From the NCBI RefSeq assembly GCF_017656475.1, contig NZ_JACDNT010000005.1, positions 1 to 64,000 of the forward strand: a stretch of 64,000 nt of DNA. The letters run 5' to 3'. The notes under the pieces are model-generated. The model did not search any database and had not been told where the DNA came from. It worked only from the letters and a program-made list of their open reading frames with translations. This document shows positions 52,923-64,000 of this stretch, one piece after another (the first letter of the stretch is position 1; each line of letters begins with the position of its first letter). This DNA is from Archaeoglobus sp. Lineage in GTDB: Archaea; Halobacteriota; Archaeoglobi; Archaeoglobales; Archaeoglobaceae. Position numbers and translations under genes: made by a program.

Positions 52923-53987
52923 ATGGTTTCTCTCACCGCTTGCATGCAGTGTGCAGTGTGCAGCTCATCCTGCAGCATGCGATACACCATGAACGTCAGA
53001 AAGCTCATAGCGCGCTATATTTCCAAGGGAGAGTTCTGGAGCGAGGAGCTCTGGAACTGCACCACCTGCCACGTTTGTCAGGATAGATGTCCGAGGGGAA
53101 TACCTATCACAGATTTGATTGTTGAGGCGAGGAGCAGGGTTATAGAGACAGGCAGAGTTCCGGGAGATGTGAGGGAGATGCTTGAGAGCATTCAGAAGTT
53201 CGCCAACCCCTTTGGAGTGGGGAAGGCAAAGAAGAGAGAGTGGCATCAGGGCAAGTTCAGGTTTGCCGATGAAGGAGAGTTCGACTATCTCTTCTTTGCA
53301 GGCTGCGGGGTTGTTGATGAAAGGATTGCGGAGGTTGCGAGGAAAGCTGGAGAACTGCTGGAGGCTGCTGGGGTAAACTTCGCCATTCTGAGGGAGGAGG
53401 GCTGCTGCGGTAACGATGTCAAGGCTGTCGGAGAGGAGGGACTTTTTGAACTGCTTAAGGAGGAAAACCAGGCTGTTTTTGAGGAGTATGGTGTGAAGAA
53501 AGTCATTGTAATCTCTCCGCATTGCTACAACACCTTCAAAAACGATTACGGGCTTGAGGTCTATCACATTTCCGAAGTTCTGCTTAAGGCGATTCAGGAT
53601 GCGAGTTTGAGGTTCAGGAAGGTAATCGAGGCGAGAGTCGCTTTTCACGACTCGTGCTATCTGGGAAGGTACAACGGGCTGTATGATGAACCAAGAGAGG
53701 CTCTTAAAGCAATTCCCGGTGTTGAGCTTGTCGAGATGCTGAGAAATCGTGAGAACTCCCTTTGCTGCGGAGCTGGAGGAGGCAACATTGTTAGAGACGT
53801 GGAGTTCAGACCTTCCCTCAAGAGGGTAGATGAGGTGGGCATAGTGGCTGCCGACGTTCTCGCAGTAGCTTGCCCATTCTGCCTGATGATGCTTGAGGAT
53901 GCCGCAAAAGTCAGAAAAGCTGATGTGAAGGTCGTTGATATTGTAGAGCTGCTTTACGAATCAGTTTTTGGTGTTGAGGAGGAATAA
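52923..53987 (+). CDS. HdrD-like heterodisulfide reductase-type subunit
   Basis: A 354-residue protein combining HdrC-like and HdrB-like parts. Residues 1-60 have two 4Fe-4S motifs (ACMQCAVCSSSC and CTTCHVCQDRCP). Two CCG domains follow: the first has EEGCCGND near 158, the second HDSCYLGRYNGLYDEP near 240 and LCCGAGGGN near 278. CCG domains bind the noncubane cluster that splits disulfides in HdrB/HdrD. In sulfate-reducing archaea HdrD-like proteins link thiol/disulfide or menaquinone chemistry to other electron carriers. No HdrE-like cytochrome or HdrA is adjacent, so partners are elsewhere. Start ATG 52923 places the Cys cluster at the usual position. Confidence 0.87.
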   Translation: MVSLTACMQCAVCSSSCSMRYTMNVRKLIARYISKGEFWSEELWNCTTCHVCQDRCPRGIPITDLIVEARSRVIETGRVPGDVREMLESIQKFANPFGVGKAKKREWHQGKFRFADEGEFDYLFFAGCGVVDERIAEVARKAGELLEAAGVNFAILREEGCCGNDVKAVGEEGLFELLKEENQAVFEEYGVKKVIVISPHCYNTFKNDYGLEVYHISEVLLKAIQDASLRFRKVIEARVAFHDSCYLGRYNGLYDEPREALKAIPGVELVEMLRNRENSLCCGAGGGNIVRDVEFRPSLKRVDEVGIVAADVLAVACPFCLMMLEDAAKVRKADVKVVDIVELLYESVFGVEEE

Positions 53988-54004
53988 AGGTTAAAAGAGG
54001 GGGC

Positions 54005-54772
54005 TTAAGCCTCCTCCTTTGATTCTTCTTTCTCTTCACTCCTGGATCCCTCTTTTTCCTCACTTGCTTCTTTCTCTGTCTCCTTGAGTTCCTCTCCGAG
54101 CTTTAGCAGTTCCTGCTCTCTCTCAAATCTTTCAACGATTTCGATTTCCTTAACGTCCGTTGCCTCAAATATTTCCTTCACGGCTCTGTATCTGCCGATG
54201 AGAAAGAGCTGGTTCAGGTAAACGTCACTTGAGACCTCAACAATGGCCTTCTCGCCCTCAATCTTGACATCCTTGACGTCGATGCCTGTATGGATGACGA
54301 AGAGGGCTTTGATTTTATCCTCCGGCTTTTCAAGCTTTTCCTTGATTTCGTACTCGAATACGATTTTCTTGCCTGCAAGGGGGTGGTTGAAGTCAACTAT
54401 TACCCTCCTTCCCACTATTCTTTCAACCGTTCCAATTCTGTCTCCGATTCTAACCCTCTGCCCAATCTCTGGCCTCTCCTTGAACCTGTTTATGCTGAAG
54501 GTGTCTTTTAGCTCTGGGTTGTACTCACCGAACGCCTTTTCCGGAGGGATTTCAACTGTCCCTTTGTACCCCACTTCCTTGCCCTTGATGTCCTCCTCAA
54601 GTCCCGGCAGGATATGTCCTTTCCCTATCACAGCGTAGATGTCTCCGTATCTGGCGTTCTCGTTGTATATCCCATGCTCTTTTGCCACCTCTTCGTCTGT
54701 AGTATCGACAATCGTCCCGTCTTCAAGCTTCGCGGTATAGCTGAGCCTGATGAAGTCACCATCCGATATCAT
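54005..54772 (-). CDS. FKBP-type peptidyl-prolyl isomerase (SlyD-like, long form)
   Basis: A 255-residue prolyl isomerase and chaperone. The FKBP core is LSYTAKLEDGTIVDTTDEE, IGKGHILPGLEEDIKGKEVG and a split site with an inserted flap (IF domain) between, as in archaeal FKBP26 and SlyD. The second half (KALFVIHTGIDVKDVKIEGE) is an extra domain known from archaeal long FKBPs. The C-terminal 35 residues are a Glu/Lys-rich tail. I chose ATG 54772, with GGTGGT 6 bp upstream; the longer frame overlaps the divergent gene. It assists folding in the cytosol. Confidence 0.9.
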   Translation of the reverse strand: MISDGDFIRLSYTAKLEDGTIVDTTDEEVAKEHGIYNENARYGDIYAVIGKGHILPGLEEDIKGKEVGYKGTVEIPPEKAFGEYNPELKDTFSINRFKERPEIGQRVRIGDRIGTVERIVGRRVIVDFNHPLAGKKIVFEYEIKEKLEKPEDKIKALFVIHTGIDVKDVKIEGEKAIVEVSSDVYLNQLFLIGRYRAVKEIFEATDVKEIEIVERFEREQELLKLGEELKETEKEASEEKEGSRSEEKEESKEEA

Positions 54773-54819
54773 TAACACCACCTTTTTAAGCCCCAAGGGG
54801 CGGGTATAAAAAGATTGAG

Positions 54820-55365
54820 ATGGAGGTTGAGGCAAAGTTCCCATACGTCGAAGGTGTGGAGGAGAAAGTCAGAGAAATAGCAGAACTAATCATAGAAAAA
54901 CACGAGCATGACGTTTACTTCGCTCATCCATGCAGGGATTTTGCCCAGACCGATGAAGCAATCAGGATAAGGAGAGATGTTGAGGGGATAACCCTAACCT
55001 ACAAAGGTCCCAAAGTTGATGCAGAAACCAAAAGCAGGGAGGAAATTAAGCTCAAAGTGAAAGATTTTGAATCAGCGAGAAGGATTCTTGAGAGGCTCGG
55101 ATTCAAACCTGTTGCCGAGGTTAAGAAGTTCAGGAAAATCTATGGTTTTGGAGATGCCATAATCTGCGTTGATGAGGTGGAGGACTTAGGAAAGTTTGTT
55201 GAAATTGAGATTGAGGCCGAGAATTTGGGGGTGAAGGAGAAAGTTTTTCATATTGCTGAGCAGCTCGGCTACTCAAGGGAGGACAGTATCAGAGAGTCGT
55301 ATCTTGAGCTCATCTTACAGAAAAAATCACGAAAAGATTCATCTAAAAATGGCCAAAAGTCTTAA
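54820..55365 (+). CDS. CYTH domain protein (class IV adenylate cyclase-like)
   Basis: A 181-residue CYTH-superfamily protein. The ExExK signature is present at the very N-terminus (MEVEAKF). Further conserved strands are AIRIRRDVEGITLTYKGP, SREEIKLKV, VDEVEDLGKFVEIEIEA and the C-terminal SYLELIL. This is the CyaB/thermophilic class IV cyclase type; relatives are triphosphatases. Substrate could be ATP (making cAMP) or a polyphosphate. The promoter is shared with the divergent FKBP gene (54773-54819). The rRNA operon promoter begins 60 bp after the stop. Confidence 0.85.
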   Translation: MEVEAKFPYVEGVEEKVREIAELIIEKHEHDVYFAHPCRDFAQTDEAIRIRRDVEGITLTYKGPKVDAETKSREEIKLKVKDFESARRILERLGFKPVAEVKKFRKIYGFGDAIICVDEVEDLGKFVEIEIEAENLGVKEKVFHIAEQLGYSREDSIRESYLELILQKKSRKDSSKNGQKS

Positions 55366-55423
55366 ATATCGATTGATGCGGGAGCTATTTACATCACACA
55401 GGTTGGTTAAAGGTGAAGGCTTG

Positions 55424-55440
55424 AGCAAAAGCCTTATAAA
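55424..55440 (+). promoter_or_regulatory. rRNA operon promoter
   Basis: GCAAAAGCCTTATAAAC contains a BRE-like CAAAAG and the TATA box CTTATAAAC. Transcription should start about 25 bases later, near 55460, giving a 5' leader of some 185 bases ahead of 16S. Confidence 0.65.
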
Positions 55441-55477
55441 CCTAAAAACCAAATAAGATGTTGCCAAGAGCGAAAAA

Positions 55478-55581
55478 CCGTGGGTCCGGCAAGTGCCCCG
55501 AAAGGGCGTAAGCCCGTGATGAGGGGAAGCCTTCCTACCCACGGTATATTGTGGGAGGACCGCAGGTGAAATGCGGTCTGA
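55478..55581 (+). other. Structured pre-rRNA leader upstream of 16S
   Basis: CCGTGGGT (55478-55485) pairs with ACCCACGG (55537-55544) to close a large hairpin. Inside are GGGC-GTAA-GCCC and CCCC-GAAA-GGG-type GNRA hairpins. A second hairpin, ACCGCA...TGCGGT, lies at 55559-55577. A C-box-like GTGATGA (55516-55522) and a D-box-like CTGA (55578-55581) are 66 bases apart, the size of an archaeal box C/D RNA. Whether this is a guide RNA or only leader structure is unresolved. Confidence 0.45.
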
Positions 55582-55583
55582 TG

Positions 55584-55617
55584 TGGGCTTGCCAGCAGAG
55601 TAAACCGGCAGGCGAGG
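55584..55617 (+). other. 5' strand of the 16S processing stem (bulge-helix-bulge)
   Basis: TGGGCTTGCCAGCA (55584-55597), GAGT (55598-55601), AAA bulge (55602-55604) and CCGGCAGGCGA pair with the region after 16S at 57155-57186. The two 3-base bulges separated by a 4-bp helix are the splicing-endonuclease motif that cuts out pre-16S. Confidence 0.85.
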
Positions 55618-55645
55618 GATGTATTCACCGCTTTAGCCCCCGCCA

Positions 55646-57137
<1,492 letters not shown>

Positions 57138-57154
57138 AAGGTGCATTCCAGCCT

Positions 57155-57186
57155 TCGCCTGCCGGGCTCATATGCTGGCAAGCCCA
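57155..57186 (+). other. 3' strand of the 16S processing stem (bulge-helix-bulge)
   Basis: TCGCCTGCCGG (57155-57165), GCTC (57166-57169), ATA bulge (57170-57172) and TGCTGGCAAGCCCA (57173-57186) complete the stem. GAGU pairs with GCUC including one G-U. The last base is 1 bp before the tRNA-Ala. Confidence 0.85.
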
Positions 57187-57187
57187 T

Positions 57188-57259
57188 GGGCTCGTAGCTC
57201 AGCGGGAGAGCGCCGCCTTCGCGAGGCGGAGGCCGCGGGTTCAAATCCCGCCGAGTCCA
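57188..57259 (+). tRNA. tRNA-Ala (anticodon CGC) in the rRNA spacer
   Basis: Acceptor GGGCTCG pairs with CGAGTCC including the G3-U70 wobble that marks alanine. The D stem is GCTC/GAGC, the anticodon stem CCGCC/GGCGG closes the loop TTCGCGA giving anticodon CGC, and the T arm is GCGGG-TTCAAAT-CCCGC. No intron, no encoded CCA. Spacer tRNA-Ala usually carries TGC, so CGC is worth noting. Confidence 0.93.
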
Positions 57260-57320
57260 TTATTGCGTGCACCCGGCGATGAAAGTCGTCGGGGAAGGGT
57301 TGATGGGCAAACTTGCCCAG

Positions 57321-57368
57321 GTGAAGCCGTGCAGAGGTTCGTCCCCAAATGCAATCTGGGACCGGCTC
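57321..57368 (+). other. 5' strand of the 23S processing stem (bulge-helix-bulge)
   Basis: GCCGTGCAGAGG...CCCCAA (to 57348), ATGC (57349-57352), AAT bulge (57353-57355) and CTGGGACCGGCTC (57356-57368) pair with the region after 23S. The last 13 bases pair fully with 60305-60317. This is the endonuclease motif that releases pre-23S. Confidence 0.85.
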
Positions 57369-57369
57369 T

Positions 57370-60303
<2,934 letters not shown>

Positions 60304-60304
60304 T

Positions 60305-60350
60305 GAGCCGGTCTCAGGCATAGATTGGGGATGAGCCTTTGCATGGCTTT
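60305..60350 (+). other. 3' strand of the 23S processing stem
   Basis: GAGCCGGTCTCAG (60305-60317), GCAT (60318-60321), AGA bulge (60322-60324) and TTGGGGATGAGCC... (60325 onward) close the pre-23S stem. The T-rich tract following near 60360 may end the transcript. The rest to 60446 holds a TATA-like AAAATTTTTTAAAC (about 60414-60427) for the next gene. Confidence 0.8.
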
Positions 60351-60446
60351 GTCAACTACTTTTTAGTATTGCTTTTGCAACTCTATTGTAAACTCTGAGA
60401 CTCTAATAATAGAAAATTTTTTAAACAACAAAACTTTTTCAGTGCT

Positions 60447-61097
60447 ATGGTAAGTTTCGTACATGTTATTTCAGTTGAATCAAACACTGGTGAAATTGTT
60501 GACAGTGTGAAAATGAGCGGGCATCCAATTCATAAAGCATACCTAATATTTGACAAGGATGAGGCAAAGAAATACGTTGATGAAGTGAAAAATACACTGA
60601 GTTCTCTGGTTGAAGTAGAGACTCTTGAGCTGAAGAGCGATGGCGTATATGATGCTGTCGTAAATATACTCAAAACTGTAAGAAAGGAAGTTGATGCAGG
60701 AAATACTGTGCTTTTCAACATAACGGATTCGAGCAAACTTACCTGTCTCGCCTGTTTTATTTCGGCCCAGATTTCTGAAGGCAGGATATACACCAAGAAA
60801 GGTGATTCTGTCGTCGAAATACCAACCCCACCCATAAAGAAGGTCAATGAGGACAAGCTCGAAATTTTGAGAGCCCTTGAGAGAGAAGGAGGTAGTGTTG
60901 ATTCCATAAACAAGCTCATTGAGCTTGTGGAAGGAAAACTTGAGGAGCAAAAGAAGTACATGGCCCAGAGGGCAAGAATGAGCTACCACCTCAACGGCCT
61001 TGAAGAAGACGGGCTTGTTGTTACCGAAAGAAAGGGAAAGAATTTGAGCATTTATCTGACCGAACTTGGAAAGGCATTTGTAGCAATGTTCGGATGA
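60447..61097 (+). CDS. CARF-like winged-HTH regulator (Csa3/HFX_2341-like)
   Basis: A 216-residue two-domain protein. Residues 1-120 look like a Rossmann/CARF domain: FVHVISVESNTGEIVDSVK, AVVNILKTVRKEVDAGNTVL and the ligand-loop equivalent LFNITDSSKLTCLACFI, where Csa3 has T-G-G-T. Residues 130-216 are a winged helix (LEILRALEREGGSVDSINKL, then RARMSYHLNGLEEDGLV, TERKGKNLSIYL). Csa3-type regulators respond to cyclic oligoadenylate and control cas genes. The Gly-Gly pair is replaced by Asp-Ser, so ligand binding may differ. It lies 14 kb from the CRISPR array; a link is an inference. The next gene starts 7 bp later, so they share a transcript. Confidence 0.6.
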   Translation: MVSFVHVISVESNTGEIVDSVKMSGHPIHKAYLIFDKDEAKKYVDEVKNTLSSLVEVETLELKSDGVYDAVVNILKTVRKEVDAGNTVLFNITDSSKLTCLACFISAQISEGRIYTKKGDSVVEIPTPPIKKVNEDKLEILRALEREGGSVDSINKLIELVEGKLEEQKKYMAQRARMSYHLNGLEEDGLVVTERKGKNLSIYLTELGKAFVAMFG

Positions 61098-61103
61098 TAA
61101 AGC

Positions 61104-61715
61104 ATGCTATCCGTTCTGATAGTTGCCGAGGATAGCGAGTGGCATCGCTACAAGGAGCTTGAGGAATGTCTGATAAATGATTACCACGTAGATTATACGG
61201 GGCAGATTTCAACAGATATAGCAGAGTTGAGCAAAATAGAATTCACCTACGAAATTATCTTTTTCCTCAAACCACTGGAGTTCTCTGAAGTACCTGCAAT
61301 TTCCAGGCTTGCAAAAAGCAAAATTCTGGTTTTCCATGTAACAAACAACTACGCTCCCATTCGCCTTTCAGAAGACCTTCTGGCAGTCGCAGATTTTCTT
61401 GAACTCAACGCCTCGGCAATGAGGGGGAGGCTGGAGTACTTCAGGGGCGTTGACGTGATAAAGCTCCTTAACCCTCACCACATGGAGGTGGATGAGGAGT
61501 GTGAGGCAATCCTCAACGGAAACAGAAACACCAAGGTTCTGCTTGGAGATATAACCTTCAGGACTGGCAAAAACGTAATTTTCGGAGTTAGAAAGGACAA
61601 CATGGCCTTCTTTTCGGCAGATATATTCTCCAACGACGCTATGAGTGAAAGCGACAACTGCAGATTTATAAAAAATTTGTTAAAGGAGCTTGTAGGGAAA
61701 GCTGAGGTTTATTAG
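61104..61715 (+). CDS. Unknown protein, possible glutamine-amidotransferase-like fold
   Basis: A 203-residue protein with alternating beta-alpha pattern: [26 protein letters not shown]-type strand (YEIIFFLKP), [17 protein letters not shown], and an end reading [20 protein letters not shown]. The last segment resembles the 'gDsdfasN...DN..F..N' end of class I glutamine-amidotransferase-like (ThuA/GATase-like) domains, but no catalytic Cys-His-Glu set is clear. It is coupled to the CARF-like regulator, so it may be its partner or target. Its 3' end overlaps the convergent ilvC by 4 bp. No family name is claimed. Confidence 0.5.
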   Translation: MLSVLIVAEDSEWHRYKELEECLINDYHVDYTGQISTDIAELSKIEFTYEIIFFLKPLEFSEVPAISRLAKSKILVFHVTNNYAPIRLSEDLLAVADFLELNASAMRGRLEYFRGVDVIKLLNPHHMEVDEECEAILNGNRNTKVLLGDITFRTGKNVIFGVRKDNMAFFSADIFSNDAMSESDNCRFIKNLLKELVGKAEVY

Positions 61716-62710
61716 TCCTTCTTGAGCCAGGGCATCATTGCCCTCAGCTCTTTTCCAACCTTTTCTATCGGATGCTCTCTCTCCATCTGCAGCAGTTTGT
61801 TGTAGACAGGCCTTCCGGCCACGTTTTCGAGAATCCACTCTCTCGCAAACTCTCCCGTCTGAATTTCTTTCAGAATTCTTCTCATCTCCTCTCTTGTCTG
61901 CTCGGTGAAGATTCTCTTTCCTCTTGTCATTCCTCCGTACTTCGCGGTCTCGCTCACGGCACTCCACATGTTGTAGATTCCACCCTCGTAGATCAGGTCA
62001 ACTATGAGCTTCAGCTCGTGAAGAACTTCAAAGTAGGCTATTTCTGGCTGGTAGCCCGCCTCAACCAAGGTTTCAAAGGACATCTTTATCATCTCTGCCA
62101 CTCCACCGCAGAGGTCAACCTGCTCTCCAAAGAGGTCTGTCTCGGTCTCCTCCTTGAAGGTGGTCTCAATCACTCCTGCCCTTGTTGCTCCGATTCCTTT
62201 AGCATATGCAAGAGCGACTTCGAGGGCCTTGCCAGTATAGTTCTGTTCCACCGCAACCAATGATGGCACGCCCTTACCCTCCAAATACATCCTTCTCACA
62301 AGCGGTCCAGGACCCTTTGGTGCCACCATTGCCACATCAACATATTCTGGCGGGACTATCTGGTTGTAGTGGATGTTGAAGCCGTGGGCAAACATCAGCA
62401 TTGCTCCTTCCTTCAGCTTGTCCTGAATATGTTCTCTGTACACTGCAGGTTGAACCATGTCCGGAATAAGCATTGCAATAACATCAGCACCATCTGCAGC
62501 CTCACTCAGCTTTTTAACAATCATGCCGTCTTTCTCGGCCTTTTCCCAGGTTGCCTTGTCCCACTCAGGGAGCCCGACGACCACATTAACGCCTGAATCC
62601 TTCAGGTTCAGGGCGTGTGCGTGTCCCTGGCTTCCGTAGCCGATTATGCAAACCGTTTTGCCTTCAAGGTACTTCAAATCCGCATCCACATCACGATAAA
62701 TTTTTGCCAT
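61712..62710 (-). CDS. ilvC: Ketol-acid reductoisomerase
   Basis: A 332-residue class I KARI, second step of valine/leucine/isoleucine synthesis. The NADPH motif is [21 protein letters not shown] near 21. The His of AHGFNIH and the metal-binding Asp/Glu of [18 protein letters not shown] near 190 are present, with a further Glu in [17 protein letters not shown]. The length is typical. The start is divergent from the DtxR-type regulator across 54 bp. Acetolactate synthase subunits are not in this window, and the TPP enzyme at 25129 is a poor candidate. Confidence 0.97.
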   Translation of the reverse strand: MAKIYRDVDADLKYLEGKTVCIIGYGSQGHAHALNLKDSGVNVVVGLPEWDKATWEKAEKDGMIVKKLSEAADGADVIAMLIPDMVQPAVYREHIQDKLKEGAMLMFAHGFNIHYNQIVPPEYVDVAMVAPKGPGPLVRRMYLEGKGVPSLVAVEQNYTGKALEVALAYAKGIGATRAGVIETTFKEETETDLFGEQVDLCGGVAEMIKMSFETLVEAGYQPEIAYFEVLHELKLIVDLIYEGGIYNMWSAVSETAKYGGMTRGKRIFTEQTREEMRRILKEIQTGEFAREWILENVAGRPVYNKLLQMEREHPIEKVGKELRAMMPWLKKD

Positions 62711-62730
62711 GCTTTGCGTTGCATCATCCG

Positions 62731-62775
62731 TTAAATATAAATTGCGAGTGCAAACCTGTTCGTTGTGCGAACGAA
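62731..62775. promoter_or_regulatory. Promoter and candidate operator of the DtxR-type regulator
   Basis: TTAAATATAAAT (62731-62742) is a TATA box about 26 bp before the GTG start, implying a leaderless mRNA. TTCGTT (62759-62764) and AACGAA (62770-62775) form an inverted repeat separated by GTGCG that contains the start codon. A DtxR-type dimer bound there would block its own transcription. The ilvC promoter lies in the same gap. Confidence 0.5.
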
Positions 62776-63169
62776 GTTCGATGTTAAAACAGAGGCTATA
62801 TTCAGAGCTGTTTACAGCGCTCTCGAAAGAGGTATGGCTGTCATAGGCCCGACTCAGGTTGCTGAAGAACTGGGTATTTCGAAATCCACAGCTTATAAAA
62901 TGCTGAATGAGTTGTCTGAAGCTGGTTATGGTGTTTACGTTCCGAAAAAAGGACTACTTATTAACGAAAAAGGCGAGATGAAAGCCAAAGAAGCTATAAG
63001 AATGCACAGGCTCATAGAATGTCTGCTTGCAGAACTTGGTGTTGAGGATTTTTGCAGAGAAGCTGAGAAGATAGGTATGGTTGCAGGTAGCAGCTTTGTC
63101 GAAGCTCTCGAAGCGAGATATGGGGACAGGAAGGTCTGCCCATGTGGAAAGAAAATCCCGGAGGTGTAA
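62765..63169 (+). CDS. DtxR/MntR-family metal-dependent regulator
   Basis: A 134-residue winged-helix repressor. The N-terminus is a helix-turn-helix ([20 protein letters not shown]) followed by the wing. The dimerisation/metal domain is [23 protein letters not shown], and the C-terminus ends CPCGKKIP, matching the DtxR-type C-P-H-G-x-x-I-P metal-site end (the usual H is C here). A metal transporter gene follows 2 bp after the stop, as expected for an autoregulated metal-uptake operon. The metal (Mn, Fe or Zn) is not settled. GTG 62765 is chosen from promoter spacing. Confidence 0.8.
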   Translation: MRTKFDVKTEAIFRAVYSALERGMAVIGPTQVAEELGISKSTAYKMLNELSEAGYGVYVPKKGLLINEKGEMKAKEAIRMHRLIECLLAELGVEDFCREAEKIGMVAGSSFVEALEARYGDRKVCPCGKKIPEV

Positions 63170-63171
63170 GG

Positions 63172-64000
63172 GTGAGAATTGCACTGCTTGCTGCACTCAC
63201 GCTTCTTCTCGTCAGCACGGCTGAAGCGTCAACAATAGTCGTCACTGTGGCAGATTTCAGGCCAATAGTCGAAGCAGTTGCAGGCGAGGAGTTTGAAGTT
63301 TACAGCCTGCTCCCTCCAGGCTCCGATCCTCATGCATTCAGCCTTACTGTGGAAGATATTGAGAGGTTGAAAAGTGCTGAACTAATCGTTCTTGCAAATT
63401 CAGAACTGCTCGATTTTGAAAAAAAGATTGCCAGCGAGTTTTCGAACACTCTTGACTTTGAGGATTACAATGCAAAACTTTGCGACTTTCCCGGATTCGA
63501 GAAAAACCCGCACGGTTACTGGATGCTACCTGAGAACGTAATTGGGATAGCAAATGCAGTTAAAAACAGGCTTTCAGAGATGTATCCTGCGAAAGAAGAG
63601 CAGTTTGAAGAGAACTACGAAGCATTTGTTGAAAGAGTTGAGGAAGCTGAAAAAGAAGCTAAAAAGATTGCAGAGGGAGAAGCAGGAAAGAAGTACGTTG
63701 CCATGGTTCCGGGAGTCTGCTACATAGCCAAGACTTATGACTTGAGCGTCGCGGCAGTTCTTATCTCAGAAGGTGCAGGAGCTGCGAGTGCAAAGGAGCT
63801 GACAGAGATAAAAGAGAAGCTCAATAAAGGAGAATACAGAGGAATAATCGTTCCAGAGTTTATGAAAGGTGGAAAAGGAGAAGAACTGGCAGAGGAGCTG
63901 GTTAAAGGCACCAATGCCAGAATAGCGTGGGTGAAGTTCTCGTCTGGAGATATTGCCTACGACACCATGCTGATTTCTAACGCTGCAAGAATCGCTTACG
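63172..64000 (+). CDS. Metal ABC transporter substrate-binding protein (partial, 3' cut by window)
   Basis: A cluster A-I (ZnuA/MntC-type) binding protein running off the window. It starts at GTG 63172, with GGAGGTG upstream. The signal peptide is RIALLAALTLLLVSTAEA. The conserved metal-ligand regions are PPGSDPHAF (His) near residue 45, NPHGYWMLP (His) near 110 and VPEFMKGG (Glu) near 222. VVTVADFRPIVEAVAG is the first strand and helix. It delivers Zn or Mn to an ABC importer presumably encoded next. Placed behind a DtxR-type regulator, its expression should answer metal level. Confidence 0.88.
   Translation, partial: MRIALLAALTLLLVSTAEASTIVVTVADFRPIVEAVAGEEFEVYSLLPPGSDPHAFSLTVEDIERLKSAELIVLANSELLDFEKKIASEFSNTLDFEDYNAKLCDFPGFEKNPHGYWMLPENVIGIANAVKNRLSEMYPAKEEQFEENYEAFVERVEEAEKEAKKIAEGEAGKKYVAMVPGVCYIAKTYDLSVAAVLISEGAGAASAKELTEIKEKLNKGEYRGIIVPEFMKGGKGEELAEELVKGTNARIAWVKFSSGDIAYDTMLISNAARIAY

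Noticed and set aside
52965-53648. A 227-codon ORF antisense to the HdrD-like gene
   Set aside because: Shadow of the real gene, whose Cys motifs are unambiguous.
57260-57320. 5S rRNA in the operon
   Set aside because: Neither the 16S-23S spacer nor the sequence after 23S contains a 5S-like sequence.

Overview
The window reads as a chromosomal segment of a hyperthermophilic euryarchaeon of the genus Archaeoglobus, very close to A. fulgidus. This rests on the GC-rich archaeal 16S–tRNA-Ala–23S operon with bulge-helix-bulge processing stems, archaeal TATA/BRE promoters, archaeal-only enzymes (ribose-1,5-bisphosphate isomerase, MfnA-type decarboxylase, ArfC-type reductase, HdrD-like protein) and a CRISPR repeat like the one I recall from A. 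fulgidus. The species is an inference from memory; no search was run.

Layout. 1–0.8 kb: a small propeller-like ORF and a 300-bp MITE-like element with terminal inverted repeats and a 9-bp target duplication. 0.8–12.6 kb: housekeeping and metabolism (R15P isomerase, UbiA prenyltransferase, SerS, M24 peptidase, acyl-CoA ligase, a PAS sensor lacking its phospho-acceptor His, an HTH/DUF2178 pair with a frameshift, a coiled-coil protein, IorB, an RCK-DHH phosphoesterase). 12.7–17.5 kb: a four-gene cell-surface/membrane operon. 17.5–21.5 kb: HisC, a luciferase-like F420 enzyme, and a ParM/Ta0583-type actin translationally coupled to a ribbon-helix-helix protein, with a second RHH gene divergent. 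21.5–29.3 kb: a catabolic operon (MFS, TPP enzyme, epimerase, 3-hydroxyacyl-CoA dehydrogenase, TSUP exporter, Fe-alcohol dehydrogenase) and a phenylacetate-CoA ligase.

29.5–46.2 kb: a complete type I-B (Tneap-like) CRISPR-Cas locus. Downstream of tRNA-Pro come cas6, a nucleotidyltransferase/HEPN pair, cas8b (with an internal start predicted to give Cas11), cas7, cas5, a HEPN-like gene and cas3, all on +. A cluster of decayed toxin-antitoxin genes (vapB/vapC remnant, mntA, hepT) follows on -, then cas2-cas1-cas4 on -, an AT-rich leader, and an array of 81 full repeats plus a truncated one. Two spacers overlap as reverse complements, which lets a CCN PAM be read from the array itself.

46.3–55.4 kb: cofactor and amino-acid genes (arfC, moaA, mobA, mfnA, a 49-aa ORF, a second hisC, an AK6-like kinase, S-adenosyl/S-inosyl-homocysteine hydrolase, HdrD-like protein, FKBP isomerase, CYTH protein). 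55.4–60.3 kb: the rRNA operon. 60.4–64 kb: a CARF-like winged-HTH regulator and partner, IlvC, a DtxR-type regulator and the start of a metal ABC transporter binding protein running off the window.

Open reading frames across the CRISPR array and rRNA genes are artefacts. Several small accessory genes carry single frameshifts while core genes are intact; this may be real decay or residual indel errors.
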